DNA of 64,000 nt from Sphingomonas glaciei (GCF_023380025.1 NZ_CP097253.1:2203001-2267000); one strand, 5' to 3'; numbered from the stretch's first letter, positions 25,097-36,187 are shown. The notes: generated by a model not told the origin, from the sequence alone. Program-made: numbers and translations.

Positions 25097-27256
<2,160 letters not shown>

Positions 27257-27278
27257 GCCGACGACACGGTGAAAAGAC

Positions 27279-27311
27279 AAAGCCCCGTCGGAGCGATCCG
27301 GCGGGGCTTTT
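27279..27311 (+). terminator. rho-independent terminator after hppA
   Basis: The stem AAAGCCCCGTCGGA/TCCGGCGGGGCTTT (14 bp, one G-T) with loop GCGA ends in a T run (TTTT) and lies 22 bp after the hppA stop. Its A-rich left flank would also let it work for leftward transcripts. Confidence 0.9.
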
Positions 27312-27433
27312 GCTTGCGCGGCGCGTCCCGCGCGTCGCTCGCCGACACCGCCCGGCTATTTCGCGCCCGATCGCAGCACCGCCGACACTTCAAACTATAG
27401 TGGAGGATCATCAAGCTTTGTCACCGGGGCCGC

Positions 27434-28882
27434 ATGTCCGACGATATTCAGAGCCGCCTGCAATTCATGAACTTCACGCAAGGGCAGCGCGACCTGCTGT
27501 CCGGCATGCGGCACCTCCTCGCCAGGCTGATCCCGCCGGCGCTCGACACCTTCTACGAAAAGGTCAAGCAGACCCCCAATACCAGGCGCTTCTTCCGCGA
27601 CGGTGAGCATATGCGCTGCGCCCACGCCGCGCAGCGCAAGCATTGGGCGCGGATCGCCGAGGGGCGGTTCGACGGCGAGTTTGTCAGCAGCGTGCAGCGG
27701 ATCGGCGCGGTTCACGCGGCCATCGGGCTCGAGCCGCAATGGTATATTGGCGCCTACAGCCTCGTGCTCGAACAATTGCTGACCGGCATCGGCCGCGAAT
27801 ATGGCTTCTGGCAGCGCGCCAGGAACCTATTTCGCGGGCCCAGACAGGGGGAAGTGTCGGCGGCGCTGGTCAAGGCCGCGCTGCTCGACATGGAATTGTC
27901 GGTGTCGATTTATTTCGCGCAAAGCCAGGTCGAGCGGACGGCCGCCATCGCCTCGCTCAGTGCGGCGCTGAACACGGTCGCGAAGGGCGACCTCACTGCC
28001 GACCTCGGCGAGATGCCCGCCAGCTTCGCCGCCATCAAACGCGACTATGACGAGGCGATCGCCCGGTTGCGAGAACTGGTATCGGGCGTCGCCGACGGGG
28101 CGGTCCACATCCAGACCGGGTCATCGGAAATCGCCCAGGCCGCCGAGGACCTCGCCCGGCGCACCGAAAGCACTGCCGCCACGCTTGAGCAAACCGCCGC
28201 CGCGGTCAGCCAGATGGACGAGCGGATCCGCGCTACCTCTTCCGCCGCTGAACGCTCGGTCCGCCAGGCCGACGATACCAGCGCCACCGTCGCCAACGGC
28301 CGGCAGGTCGCACGCCAGGCCGTCGCGGCGATGGAAGCGGTCAGCGCCAGCGCGACCGGCATCGACGGGGTGATCGAGGGGCTCGACAAGATCGCCTTCC
28401 AGACCCGCGTGCTGGCCATGAACGCCGCGGTCGAGGCCGGGCGCGCGGGCGAGGCAGGGCGCGGCTTCGCGGTGGTCGCCGACCTCGTCAGCGCGCTGGC
28501 AATGCGGGCCGAGGAAGAAGCCAAGAAGGCCCGGACCGAACTCACCACCACCCAGACCGGGATCGTGTCGGCGGTCGGTGCGGTGACCCAGGTCGACGGC
28601 GAATTGCAGCGGATTTCGGAAACCGTCGAGGCGGTGCACCAGCTGGTCAGCGACATCGCCCGCGACAATCAGGCGCAGGCCACCGCCATCACCGAGATCA
28701 ACAGCGCGGTGTCGAGCATGGATCGCGCGACCCAGCAGAACGCCGCGATGGTCGAACAGACCTCTGCCGCCGCCCGCAACCTCGCCGGCGAGGTGGCGCG
28801 GCTCAACGACAAGACCGGCCAATTCACCACCGGTGCTCCACGGGCGACGTCACGCTCGCCGTCTCGCGCGACGAGGACATGA
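27434..28882 (+). CDS. globin-coupled methyl-accepting chemotaxis protein (HemAT-like)
   Basis: The 482-residue cytoplasmic sensor has an N-terminal protoglobin domain (residues ~5-165) with proximal His near 94 (RIGAVHAAIGLEPQWYIGAY), so it likely binds heme and O2. A C-terminal MCP signalling domain (from ~250) has the hairpin core MNAAVEAGRAGEAGRGFAVVAD. No membrane helix is present. The last 11 residues (PRATSRSPSRATRT region) look unlike the domain; a +1 shift near 28840 would instead read TGDVTLAVSRDEDMRYLKVA to a stop at 28902, so a frameshift is possible. No chemotaxis gene lies nearby. Confidence 0.88.
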   Translation: MSDDIQSRLQFMNFTQGQRDLLSGMRHLLARLIPPALDTFYEKVKQTPNTRRFFRDGEHMRCAHAAQRKHWARIAEGRFDGEFVSSVQRIGAVHAAIGLEPQWYIGAYSLVLEQLLTGIGREYGFWQRARNLFRGPRQGEVSAALVKAALLDMELSVSIYFAQSQVERTAAIASLSAALNTVAKGDLTADLGEMPASFAAIKRDYDEAIARLRELVSGVADGAVHIQTGSSEIAQAAEDLARRTESTAATLEQTAAAVSQMDERIRATSSAAERSVRQADDTSATVANGRQVARQAVAAMEAVSASATGIDGVIEGLDKIAFQTRVLAMNAAVEAGRAGEAGRGFAVVADLVSALAMRAEEEAKKARTELTTTQTGIVSAVGAVTQVDGELQRISETVEAVHQLVSDIARDNQAQATAITEINSAVSSMDRATQQNAAMVEQTSAAARNLAGEVARLNDKTGQFTTGAPRATSRSPSRATRT

Positions 28883-28986
28883 GATACCTCAAGGTCGCCT
28901 GAGCGCGATCCGCCGCGGACCGCTCGCAATGTAGGAATTGGCGTGCTTGGCTCGCTGAACGTGGCCGAGGCCCGGCGGGAGAGGCA

Positions 28987-29009
28987 GGCGGCGGTTTCGA
29001 ACCGCCGCC
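28987..29009. other. perfect 10-bp hairpin between convergent genes
   Basis: GGCGGCGGTT and AACCGCCGCC flank a TCG loop, between the chemoreceptor and the HHH gene, which converge here. No T run follows in either sense. It is probably a bidirectional transcript end or processing hairpin. A smaller nested hairpin lies at about 28903-28927. Confidence 0.5.
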
Positions 29010-29049
29010 CTATGGAAACTTCGAGAACTTCGTGACCTTGCGGCGGGGC

Positions 29050-29613
29050 TCAGAGCTTCCCGAACGCCGCCTCGTAACCCGCCTGGTCGCCGCGCGCGAG
29101 GAAGGTGGCCTGCTCGACCACCCGGTCGCGGGTCAGGCGGCCCTTGAAGGCGCCAAGCTCGGCGTCGATCAGGGTGACCTCGCCGGGGGTCAGCGCGGCG
29201 ATCTGCTCGAACCGGGTCAGCCCGCGCGCCTGCAACAGGCCGGCAAGCTTGGGGCCGACGCCCTTCATGCGCTGCAGGTCGTCGGGCACGCCATGGCTTC
29301 CGGGCAGGTTGGAATGGACCGGGGCGCCGATCACCTCGCCGATGACGTCGCTCGCCGCGGCCGCCATCTCGTCACCCATGCCGTTGCCCTCGCCTCCGTC
29401 CCTCGCAGGCACCGGATCGGCCCGCGGAGTAATGGCCGGGGAGGGGATGGGCTGCTCGTGGCTCACCGCCGCCATGTGCGGCCGCACCGGGGTGTCGGCC
29501 TTGCTCAGCGTGACCCGCTGCTTGGGCCGGCGGAAGATGACCAGCCCGACCACCAGCCCGATCGCGACCGCGACCAGGATCATCGGCCAATAAGCGTTCA
29601 GCAATTCACTCAT
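29050..29613 (-). CDS. membrane-anchored helix-hairpin-helix protein
   Basis: The 187-residue protein has one N-terminal membrane helix (WPMILVAVAIGLVVGLVIF), a Pro/Ala-rich linker, and a C-terminal helix-hairpin-helix unit (DLQRMKGVGPKLAGLLQARG then FEQIAALTPGEVTLIDAEL) like the flap-endonuclease-like 5' DNA-binding family (COG3743-type). The HHH binds DNA non-specifically in relatives; tethering to the membrane is unusual. It overlaps the upstream small gene by eight bases and ends the purD transcript. Confidence 0.8.
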   Translation of the reverse strand: MSELLNAYWPMILVAVAIGLVVGLVIFRRPKQRVTLSKADTPVRPHMAAVSHEQPIPSPAITPRADPVPARDGGEGNGMGDEMAAAASDVIGEVIGAPVHSNLPGSHGVPDDLQRMKGVGPKLAGLLQARGLTRFEQIAALTPGEVTLIDAELGAFKGRLTRDRVVEQATFLARGDQAGYEAAFGKL

Positions 29614-29740
29614 TCCAGTCGTTCCATCCTCTGGACTGCCGCCGGCGATGAAGCTCGGCCAAATAAGCGATGACGAGACCGCCGCCGAACCCGATCAGGC
29701 CCAGCAGCGCGGCTTCTATGAACAAGGGTATTCCGAACAT
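29606..29740 (-). CDS. 44-residue single-span membrane protein
   Basis: MFGIPLFIEAALLGLIGFG begins a hydrophobic helix of about 22 residues, followed by a basic, Arg-rich end (AELHRRRQSRGWNDWNE). It starts in a TGATG overlap with the previous gene and overlaps the HHH gene, so it is translationally coupled on both sides. The function is unknown; the tight packing supports a real gene. Confidence 0.65.
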   Translation of the reverse strand: MFGIPLFIEAALLGLIGFGGGLVIAYLAELHRRRQSRGWNDWNE

Positions 29741-30081
29741 CAGCGGGACCCCGGGGGCGCAGCGCGGCGCGGGAAATTGTCGATGACCGGGCTGGCCGAA
29801 TCCCACCGCACTTCGTCGACCCCCGGCAGTTCGCCGACCTTCTCGACCAGCGCGCGGCGCTGGAAGTCGTCGGCCGGACCCTTGAGGATCAGGCGCCGGG
29901 TCAGCGGCGCGTCGTCCATCCGCGCTGTCACCTGCGGCAGCTCGTAATAATCGAGGAGGTTGCGCGCCCGCCGCTCGGTATTCGCCTGCAGCTCGTTCGC
30001 GGCACCCAGCGGGCCGTGCCACAGCTCGGCCACGCCGACGCTCGCCAGTGCGCCGAGCGCGAGGATCGCCTTGCGGTTCAT
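29740..30081 (-). CDS. BON-like exported protein
   Basis: The 113-residue product has a signal-like N-terminus (MNRKAILALGALASVGVAEL) and a domain (about residues 50-100) with the BON pattern: strand, LTRRLILKGPADDFQRRALVEKV helix, then LPGVDEVRWD strand. BON domains bind phospholipid surfaces at the outer membrane or periplasm. It overlaps purD by ATGA at its start. The function is unknown; family membership is tentative because the central Gly is only partly matched. Confidence 0.6.
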   Translation of the reverse strand: MNRKAILALGALASVGVAELWHGPLGAANELQANTERRARNLLDYYELPQVTARMDDAPLTRRLILKGPADDFQRRALVEKVGELPGVDEVRWDSASPVIDNFPRRAAPPGSR

Positions 30082-31349
30082 GCCGTCCGCTCCAGTTCGC
30101 GCCAGCCGATGTCGCGGCGGTAAAAGCCGTCGGCGAACTCGATCGCATCGACCCCCTGGTAGGCCCGCGCCCGCGCCTCGGCCAGCGTCTCGCCCAGCGC
30201 GGTCACCGCCAGCACCCGCCCGCCCGCGGACAGCAGCGCGCCCGATCCGTGGCGCGCGGTGCCGGCATGGAAAACGGTGACGCCCGGCACCCGCTCGGCC
30301 GCCTCGATCCCGTCGACCAGGCCGCCCTTGCGCGGGGTGCCGGGATAGCCGGCGGCGCACAGCACCACCGTCATGCTGTGCTGCTCGCTTAGCTCCGGCC
30401 GGACCTGCCCGAGCCGCCCTTCGGCCACGCTCAGCAGCACGGCGGCAAGATCGCCCTTCAGCCGCGGGACGATCGCCTCGCATTCGGGATCGCCGAAGCG
30501 GACATTATATTCGATCAGCTTGGGCCCCTCGGCGGTCAGCATCAGCCCGGCATAGAGCAGCCCGGAGAAAGGCGTTCCCGCCCGCACCATCGCCCGCGCG
30601 GTCGGGAGGACGATCTCGTCCATTGCCCGGCGCTCGAGCTCGGGGGTCAGCACCGGGGCAGGCGAATAAGCGCCCATGCCGCCGGTGTTGGGCCCGGTAT
30701 CGCCATGCCCGACCCGTTTGTGGTCCTGGGCCGAGGCGAGGACCACGGCCTCCTCGCCATCGACCAGCGCGAACAGGCTGGCCTCCTCGCCGTCGAGAAA
30801 CTCCTCGATCACCAGCGGCGCGCCGCACAGCGCGACCACCGCCTCTTCGGCCTCAGCGCGGGTCAGGGCGACCGTCACGCCTTTGCCCGCGGCGAGGCCG
30901 TCGGCCTTGATCACCACCGGCAACCCGAAGTCGCCGAGCGCCTCGAGCGCCGACTCCGTATCCGCCAGCCGAACGAAGCGGGCGGTCGGAATTCCTTCCG
31001 CCGCGCACAAATCCTTGGTGAAGCCCTTGCTCCCCTCCAGCATCGCCGCTGCCGCCGAAGGCCCGAACACCGGAATGCCGGCGGCGCGGCAGGCATCGGC
31101 CACGCCGGCGACCAGCGGCGCTTCGGGCCCGATCACCACCAGCCCGATGTTGCGCTCGCGCGCCACGGCTACCACCTTGTCGGGGTCGGACGGATCGAGC
31201 GCAAGGCACTCGGCCCAGCGTGCGATTCCCGGATTGCCCGGCGCGGCAAGGAGGTCGCCGCAGCTCGGCGATTGCCGTAAGCCCCAGGCCAGCGCATCCT
31301 CGCGCCCGCCAGAGCCCAGCAGCAGGATATTGATGGAAGAACTCGACAT
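30078..31349 (-). CDS. purD: phosphoribosylamine-glycine ligase (GARS)
   Basis: PurD makes glycinamide ribonucleotide in purine synthesis. The 423-residue ATP-grasp enzyme has NILLLGSGGREDALAWGL at the start, VIKADGLAAGKGVTVA, GPNTGGMGAYSPAP, and YNVRFGDPECEAIVPRL, the family signatures in order. ATG 31349 (with AGGAG 10 bases upstream) gives the standard N-terminus; upstream extension is unsupported. The start is head-to-head with xseA and overlaps it. Downstream genes for a BON-like protein, a small membrane protein and an HHH protein are coupled. Confidence 0.95.
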   Translation of the reverse strand: MSSSSINILLLGSGGREDALAWGLRQSPSCGDLLAAPGNPGIARWAECLALDPSDPDKVVAVARERNIGLVVIGPEAPLVAGVADACRAAGIPVFGPSAAAAMLEGSKGFTKDLCAAEGIPTARFVRLADTESALEALGDFGLPVVIKADGLAAGKGVTVALTRAEAEEAVVALCGAPLVIEEFLDGEEASLFALVDGEEAVVLASAQDHKRVGHGDTGPNTGGMGAYSPAPVLTPELERRAMDEIVLPTARAMVRAGTPFSGLLYAGLMLTAEGPKLIEYNVRFGDPECEAIVPRLKGDLAAVLLSVAEGRLGQVRPELSEQHSMTVVLCAAGYPGTPRKGGLVDGIEAAERVPGVTVFHAGTARHGSGALLSAGGRVLAVTALGETLAEARARAYQGVDAIEFADGFYRRDIGWRELERTA

Positions 31350-32718
31350 GCCCGCCGGTCTCCTAGCGGAGGGAAGGCAAGGCGACAATTCACCGCCGAT
31401 GAGCGTCGGTGACCTGGCCTCGGCGGTCAAGCGGACGGTCGAGGACCGCTTCGGCCGGATCCGGGTGCGCGGCGAGATTTCGGGCTGGAAGCGGCACAGC
31501 TCGGGCCATTGCTATTTCACGCTCAAGGACGACAGCGCCTGCATCGACGCCGTGATCTGGCGCAGTGCCGCCGGCACACTTGCCTTCCGCCCGGAGGATG
31601 GCGCCGAGGTAATCGCGACCGCCAAGATGACCACCTATCCGGCGCGCTCCAAATATCAGCTGGTAGTCGAGCGGATGGAGCTGGCGGGCGAAGGCGCGCT
31701 GATGGCTCTGCTCGAACGGCGCAAGAAGGCGCTGGCGGCCGAGGGCCTGTTCGACCCCGCCCGCAAGCGCCCGCTGCCGTTCATGCCGCGAGTGATCGGC
31801 GTGGTCACCAGCCCGACCGGCGCGGTGATCCGCGACATCCTCCACCGCCTGGAGGATCGCTGCCCGACCCGGGTCATCCTGTGGCCGGTGCCGGTGCAGG
31901 GGGAGGGGGCCGCCGCCAAGATCGCCGCCGCCATCCGTGGGCTCGCCTCCTATGAGGTGCGGCCCGACCTGATCATCGTCGCGCGCGGGGGCGGCTCGAT
32001 CGAGGATCTGTGGGCCTTCAACGAAGAGGAAGTGGTGCGCGCCGCCGCGGAATCGCCGATCCCCCTCATCAGCGCGGTCGGACACGAGACAGACATCACC
32101 CTCATCGACCATGCCGCCGACCTGCGCGCTCCGACCCCTACCGCCGCCGCCGAGCTGGCGGTTCCGGTCCGGGCCGAGTTGCTGGCGCTGCTCGACGAGC
32201 TTTCCGCCCGCAAGCGCCGCTGCCTGACCCGGCGCGCCGATCTCGCCCGCGAACGCTTCGCGCTCACCACCTGCCGCTGGCCCGCCGCCGACACCCTGTT
32301 CGGACCCAAGCGCCAGCGCCTGGACGAGGTCGGCGAGCGGCTCCCGCGCGGGCTCGGCGCCCGGGCCCACAAGGCCGAGGCGCTGATGAACCTCACCTCC
32401 TCCCGCCTTCGGCCCGAGCTCCTGTCGCAGCGGCTGGCGCGAGCCGGCGACCGGCTCGGCGCCGCGGCCAAGATGCTGCCGCTGGTTCACCCCGACCGGC
32501 CGCTCGGGCGCGGCTTCGTCCGGGTCACGGCGGCGGCCGACGGGCGCACCCTGACCCATGCCGCCGATGCCAGGGCGGCCGGCCGCCTGCTGCTGCGCTT
32601 CGGCGATGGCGAGCTGCCGGTCAGCACCGACGATGGCGCGCCGGTACCTGCTCCGGCGAAGGTTGAGCGTTCTCCCAGGCGCGCCTATGTCCCGCCGCAC
32701 CCCAATCTGTTCGACTAG
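31333..32718 (+). CDS. xseA: exodeoxyribonuclease VII large subunit
   Basis: XseA with XseB forms ExoVII, which degrades single-stranded DNA and repairs gyrase adducts. The 461-residue product has an N-terminal OB-fold (IRVRGEISGWKRHSSGHCYF), then the catalytic core with GVVTSPTGAVIRDILHRL, VARGGGSIEDLWAFNEE and SAVGHETDITLIDHAADLR. Possible starts are ATG 31333 and ATG 31348; both overlap the divergent purD start. I keep 31333 because GDNSPP-SVGDL at residues ~17-26 is conserved. xseB is not in the window. Confidence 0.93.
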   Translation: MEELDMPAGLLAEGRQGDNSPPMSVGDLASAVKRTVEDRFGRIRVRGEISGWKRHSSGHCYFTLKDDSACIDAVIWRSAAGTLAFRPEDGAEVIATAKMTTYPARSKYQLVVERMELAGEGALMALLERRKKALAAEGLFDPARKRPLPFMPRVIGVVTSPTGAVIRDILHRLEDRCPTRVILWPVPVQGEGAAAKIAAAIRGLASYEVRPDLIIVARGGGSIEDLWAFNEEEVVRAAAESPIPLISAVGHETDITLIDHAADLRAPTPTAAAELAVPVRAELLALLDELSARKRRCLTRRADLARERFALTTCRWPAADTLFGPKRQRLDEVGERLPRGLGARAHKAEALMNLTSSRLRPELLSQRLARAGDRLGAAAKMLPLVHPDRPLGRGFVRVTAAADGRTLTHAADARAAGRLLLRFGDGELPVSTDDGAPVPAPAKVERSPRRAYVPPHPNLFD

Positions 32719-32732
32719 GAAGTGAGACGCAC

Positions 32733-32939
32733 ATGCTGATGGCTGGCACCGGCCGGGAGGCCCGGATCAACTATATGGCTGGCACCTTCCGCTTGTTGTC
32801 GGACGGCGACCATGTTCGCTGCGCGATGACCGGCGTCAGGATTCCCCTGGATGCCCTGCGCTACTGGAGTGTTGCGCGGCAGGAACCCTATGTCGACGCC
32901 GCTGCCTGCCTCGCCGCCGAGGAGCGCGTCCGCCGCTAA
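32733..32939 (+). CDS. DUF2093 protein
   Basis: This 68-residue protein has the DUF2093 pattern: EARINYMAGTFRLLSDGDHVRCAMTG (Cys and the VTG-like turn) followed by IPLDALRYWSVARQEPYVD. Members are small alphaproteobacterial proteins of unknown role. It lies 14 bp after xseA and is probably cotranscribed. A single Cys in the conserved CAMTG and a second in the C-terminal AACLA are present, so zinc binding is not obvious. Confidence 0.88.
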   Translation: MLMAGTGREARINYMAGTFRLLSDGDHVRCAMTGVRIPLDALRYWSVARQEPYVDAAACLAAEERVRR

Positions 32940-33095
32940 ATATCACTGTGTTGCGTTTGCAACAGGGCTGTAACGATTTTCTTCTCGGCGCCTCCGGCGG
33001 ATTGCTCTTGCTGCACCAGCGAAGGTAGGCAGCGACGTGATATCGGGGGGGAGGGGCGGATTGCCTGCCTTCTCCGTCCATACGGGGAGAGACAA

Positions 33096-36000
33096 ATGCG
33101 CTTTAAGAATAAGCTGCTCACCACGAGCCTGCTCGTGGGAACCAGCATGCTGGCGACCCCTGCCTTCGCGCAGGCCCAGCAGCCCGTCGCCGGAGAGGAC
33201 GCCAATCAGCCGGCCGTCACCACCCAGGCTGACCCGCAGGTCCAGGAAGACCAAGCCAACGTCTCGACCGAGAGCGAGATCGTCGTCACCGGCACCCTGA
33301 TCCGCAACCCCAACCTGGTTTCTTCGTCGCCGGTGAACGTGGTCAACGAGAGCGAAATCACGCTCCGTGCCCCGAACAACGCGGAAGAACTGATCCGCCG
33401 CATTCCGGGCGTCAGCCCCGGCATCGGCAGCCAGGTCAACAACGGCTCCAACGGCACCAACAGCGTCGACCTTCGCGGCCTCGGCACGCAGCGCAACCTC
33501 GTGCTGCTCGATGGCAACCGCATCGTTCCGACGCTCGCCAACGGCGTCGTCGATCTGAACGTCATCCCGGTCGCCCTGATCAGCCGCGTCGACGTGCTGA
33601 CCGGTGGCGCTTCGACCACCTACGGCGCTGACGCCGTGTCGGGTGTCGTCAACTTCATCACCAACCGCAGCTTCTCGGGCATCGACGCCCGCGCAGCCTA
33701 CAAGGTGACCGAGCAAGGTGACGGCCAGTCGCACCGCGTCGATCTGACCATGGGCGGCAACTTCGCCGACGACCGCGGCAACGCGGTGCTGAGCTTCGGC
33801 TACACCAAGGTCGAGCCGGTCTATCAGACCCGTCCGTTCGCCCTGTTCGGCATCAGCCCGACCACCGGCCGCGCTTCGGGTTCGTCGGCCACCACCACGC
33901 CGACCAACATCAACTTCGGCGGCGCCACCAGCTACCAGCAGCTGAACCCGGGCGCGACCGCGTTCGTGCCTTATTACGAAGGCTTCAACTTCAACCCGTA
34001 CAACATCTTCCAGACCCCGCTAGAGCGGAAGAGCGCGTACGGCGCCGTCACCTACGACGTCGCCGACGGCATTGAAGCCTATGCCCGCGGCATCTTCTCG
34101 CAGAACGAGATCAGCTCGATCATCGCTCCGTCGGGCATCTTCGGCAATCCGCTCGTCGTGAACGCCGACAACCCCTACCTGACCCCGGCGCTGCGCGATC
34201 AGATCTGCACGTTCAACGGCATCGCCCTGGGCGCGACCTGCACCGGCCGCACCGGCAGCACCGCCACCACCGGGCTTCCGCTCCCGGCCGTGTACCGCCG
34301 CCTGGTCGAACTCGGGCCGCGTATCGGTAACTACAAGAACACCGTCTATGATGCCCGCGCCGGCGTCCTGCTCGACGTCACCGCGTCGACCAACCTCGAC
34401 CTGTCCGTCAGCTACGGCAAGTCGGAGCAGATCAACACCAACTCGGGCTACGTGCTGAACAGCCGCGTGCAGCAGGCGCTGATCGCGACCAACACCACGA
34501 CCTGCACCACCAACACCTTCAACTGCGTCCCGCTGAACCTGTTCGGCGTGACCGGCAGCATCACCCCCGCGCAGGTCGCCTTCCTGCAGGGTGAAGCCAC
34601 GATCGCGATCACCACGCAGCTGCAGCAGGCCCGTGCGCTCTACTCGGGCGACATCGGCTTCTCGGCTCCGTGGGCGTCGAACCCGGTCAGCTTCGCGCTG
34701 GGTGGCGAATATCGCCGCTACACCTACGATCGTAACCCCGACGCCCGTTCGCAGGATCCGTCGGAACTCGGCGGTGCCGGTGGTGCGACCCTGCCGTTCA
34801 CCGGCGGCTTCAACGTCAAGGAAGCTTTCGCCGAGCTGATTGCTCCGATCGCTTCGGACCGTCCGTTCTTCGACGAACTGACCCTCGAAGCCGGTATCCG
34901 TTACTCGGATTACTCGATCGACGCCGTGGGCGACCCCTCGTTCGACACCACCACCTACAAGTTCGGTGGCACCTGGCAGCCGGTTGAAGGTTTCCGCCTC
35001 CGCGGCAACTATCAGCGCGCTGTCCGCGCCCCGAACATCGGTGAACTGTTCGCGCCGGTGGTGACTGGTCTGACCAGCCTGTCGGTCGATCCGTGCGCCG
35101 GTGCGGCTCCGACCACCAACGCCACGCTTCGTGACGTCTGCTTGGCTCAGGGTGCCCCGCTCGGTTCGATCGGCAACATCCCGAACCCGGTCGCCGGTCA
35201 GCCGAACGCCACCGGTGGTGGTAACCCGTTGCTGTCGCCGGAGAAGGCCAAGACCTTCACCGTCGGTGCGGTCGTGACCCCGCGCAACTTCCTGCCGGGC
35301 TTCTCGGCGAGCCTTGATTATTACAACATCAAGATCACCGATGCGATCACCAGCCCGACCCCGGGCGATGCGATCGGCGCCTGCTTCAATGCGCTGTCGG
35401 CCACCAACCCGGCCTGCTTGAGCATCCGTCGTAACCCGGTTTCCGGCGGCCTCAGCGGCCCGACCGGCACCGTTCGCGGTCTGCTGCTCACCACGCAGAA
35501 CACCGGTCGCCTCGAAACCAGCGGCTTTGATCTCACGGTCAACTACGACCGCGACCTCGGTCCGGCCCGTCTTGGCCTGAACTTCGCCGGTAACTACACC
35601 AAGGACCTCAAGTTCCAGTCGCAGCCGGCTGGCGTGAACCGTGACTGCGTCGGCTTCTTCAGCCCGAACTGCGGTCCGAGCCTTGGTCAGCTCCAGCCGA
35701 AGTACTCCTTCACCCAGCGCACCAGCCTGGGCTTCGGAGCCGCCACGCTGTCGCTGCTGTGGCGCCACATCGGTAAGATGACCTACGAAGGTCTGGCCGA
35801 CGACTATGTCGCTCGTGGCTTCACCGCCGCGAACCGCTACCTGTTCGTCGGTACCGTCACCAACCAGGGTCCGGCCCGCTCGGCGCTGGCTGGCAACAGC
35901 TACGACTTCAACCGGATCGACGCCTACAACTACTTCGACCTGAACGCGCAGTTCGACATCGAGCGTCGCTTCCAGTTCACGATCGGCGTCCAGAACCTGT

Positions 36001-36131
36001 TCGACAAGCAGCCGCCGATCATCGGTTCGCCGGGCACCGGCACGACCTCGGCGAACAGCGGCAACACCTTCCCGTCGACCTACGATCCGCTGGGTCGTTC
36101 GTACTCGGCCTCGGTGCGCGTGAAGTTCTAA
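33096..36131 (+). CDS. TonB-dependent outer-membrane receptor
   Basis: The 1011-residue receptor has a signal peptide (ends ATPAFAQAQ), a TonB box (SEIVVTGTLIRNP near residue 65), a plug domain (about 75-200, including DLRGLGTQRNLVLLDGNR and TTYGADAVSGVVNF), and a 22-strand-type barrel ending YSASVRVKF with the C-terminal Phe. The ligand is unknown. A strong GGGGAGAGAC precedes ATG 33096. Codon use becomes richer in GGT, CGT and GCT than in neighbours, a sign of high expression. It stands beside a hydroxylase/sulfotransferase group and is followed by its own terminator. Confidence 0.93.
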   Translation: MRFKNKLLTTSLLVGTSMLATPAFAQAQQPVAGEDANQPAVTTQADPQVQEDQANVSTESEIVVTGTLIRNPNLVSSSPVNVVNESEITLRAPNNAEELIRRIPGVSPGIGSQVNNGSNGTNSVDLRGLGTQRNLVLLDGNRIVPTLANGVVDLNVIPVALISRVDVLTGGASTTYGADAVSGVVNFITNRSFSGIDARAAYKVTEQGDGQSHRVDLTMGGNFADDRGNAVLSFGYTKVEPVYQTRPFALFGISPTTGRASGSSATTTPTNINFGGATSYQQLNPGATAFVPYYEGFNFNPYNIFQTPLERKSAYGAVTYDVADGIEAYARGIFSQNEISSIIAPSGIFGNPLVVNADNPYLTPALRDQICTFNGIALGATCTGRTGSTATTGLPLPAVYRRLVELGPRIGNYKNTVYDARAGVLLDVTASTNLDLSVSYGKSEQINTNSGYVLNSRVQQALIATNTTTCTTNTFNCVPLNLFGVTGSITPAQVAFLQGEATIAITTQLQQARALYSGDIGFSAPWASNPVSFALGGEYRRYTYDRNPDARSQDPSELGGAGGATLPFTGGFNVKEAFAELIAPIASDRPFFDELTLEAGIRYSDYSIDAVGDPSFDTTTYKFGGTWQPVEGFRLRGNYQRAVRAPNIGELFAPVVTGLTSLSVDPCAGAAPTTNATLRDVCLAQGAPLGSIGNIPNPVAGQPNATGGGNPLLSPEKAKTFTVGAVVTPRNFLPGFSASLDYYNIKITDAITSPTPGDAIGACFNALSATNPACLSIRRNPVSGGLSGPTGTVRGLLLTTQNTGRLETSGFDLTVNYDRDLGPARLGLNFAGNYTKDLKFQSQPAGVNRDCVGFFSPNCGPSLGQLQPKYSFTQRTSLGFGAATLSLLWRHIGKMTYEGLADDYVARGFTAANRYLFVGTVTNQGPARSALAGNSYDFNRIDAYNYFDLNAQFDIERRFQFTIGVQNLFDKQPPIIGSPGTGTTSANSGNTFPSTYDPLGRSYSASVRVKF

Positions 36132-36157
36132 CCTTCGCCGCATAGGGAAATGGATTG

Positions 36158-36187
36158 GGGGGTGGCCGCGAGGCTGCCCCCTTTTTC
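36158..36187 (+). terminator. rho-independent terminator after the first TonB receptor
   Basis: A 10-bp stem GGGGGTGGCC/GGCTGCCCCC (two wobble pairs) with a GCGA loop is followed by TTTTTC, 27 bp after the receptor stop. Confidence 0.88.

Noticed and set aside
28940..29040. Possible tRNA-like sequence around TTCGAACC
   Set aside because: The string is only a short hairpin; no acceptor or anticodon stem can be built.
30676..31332. N-terminal extension of the xseA frame
   Set aside because: This part is antisense to purD and Ser/Pro-rich; XseA begins at the conserved region after 31333.
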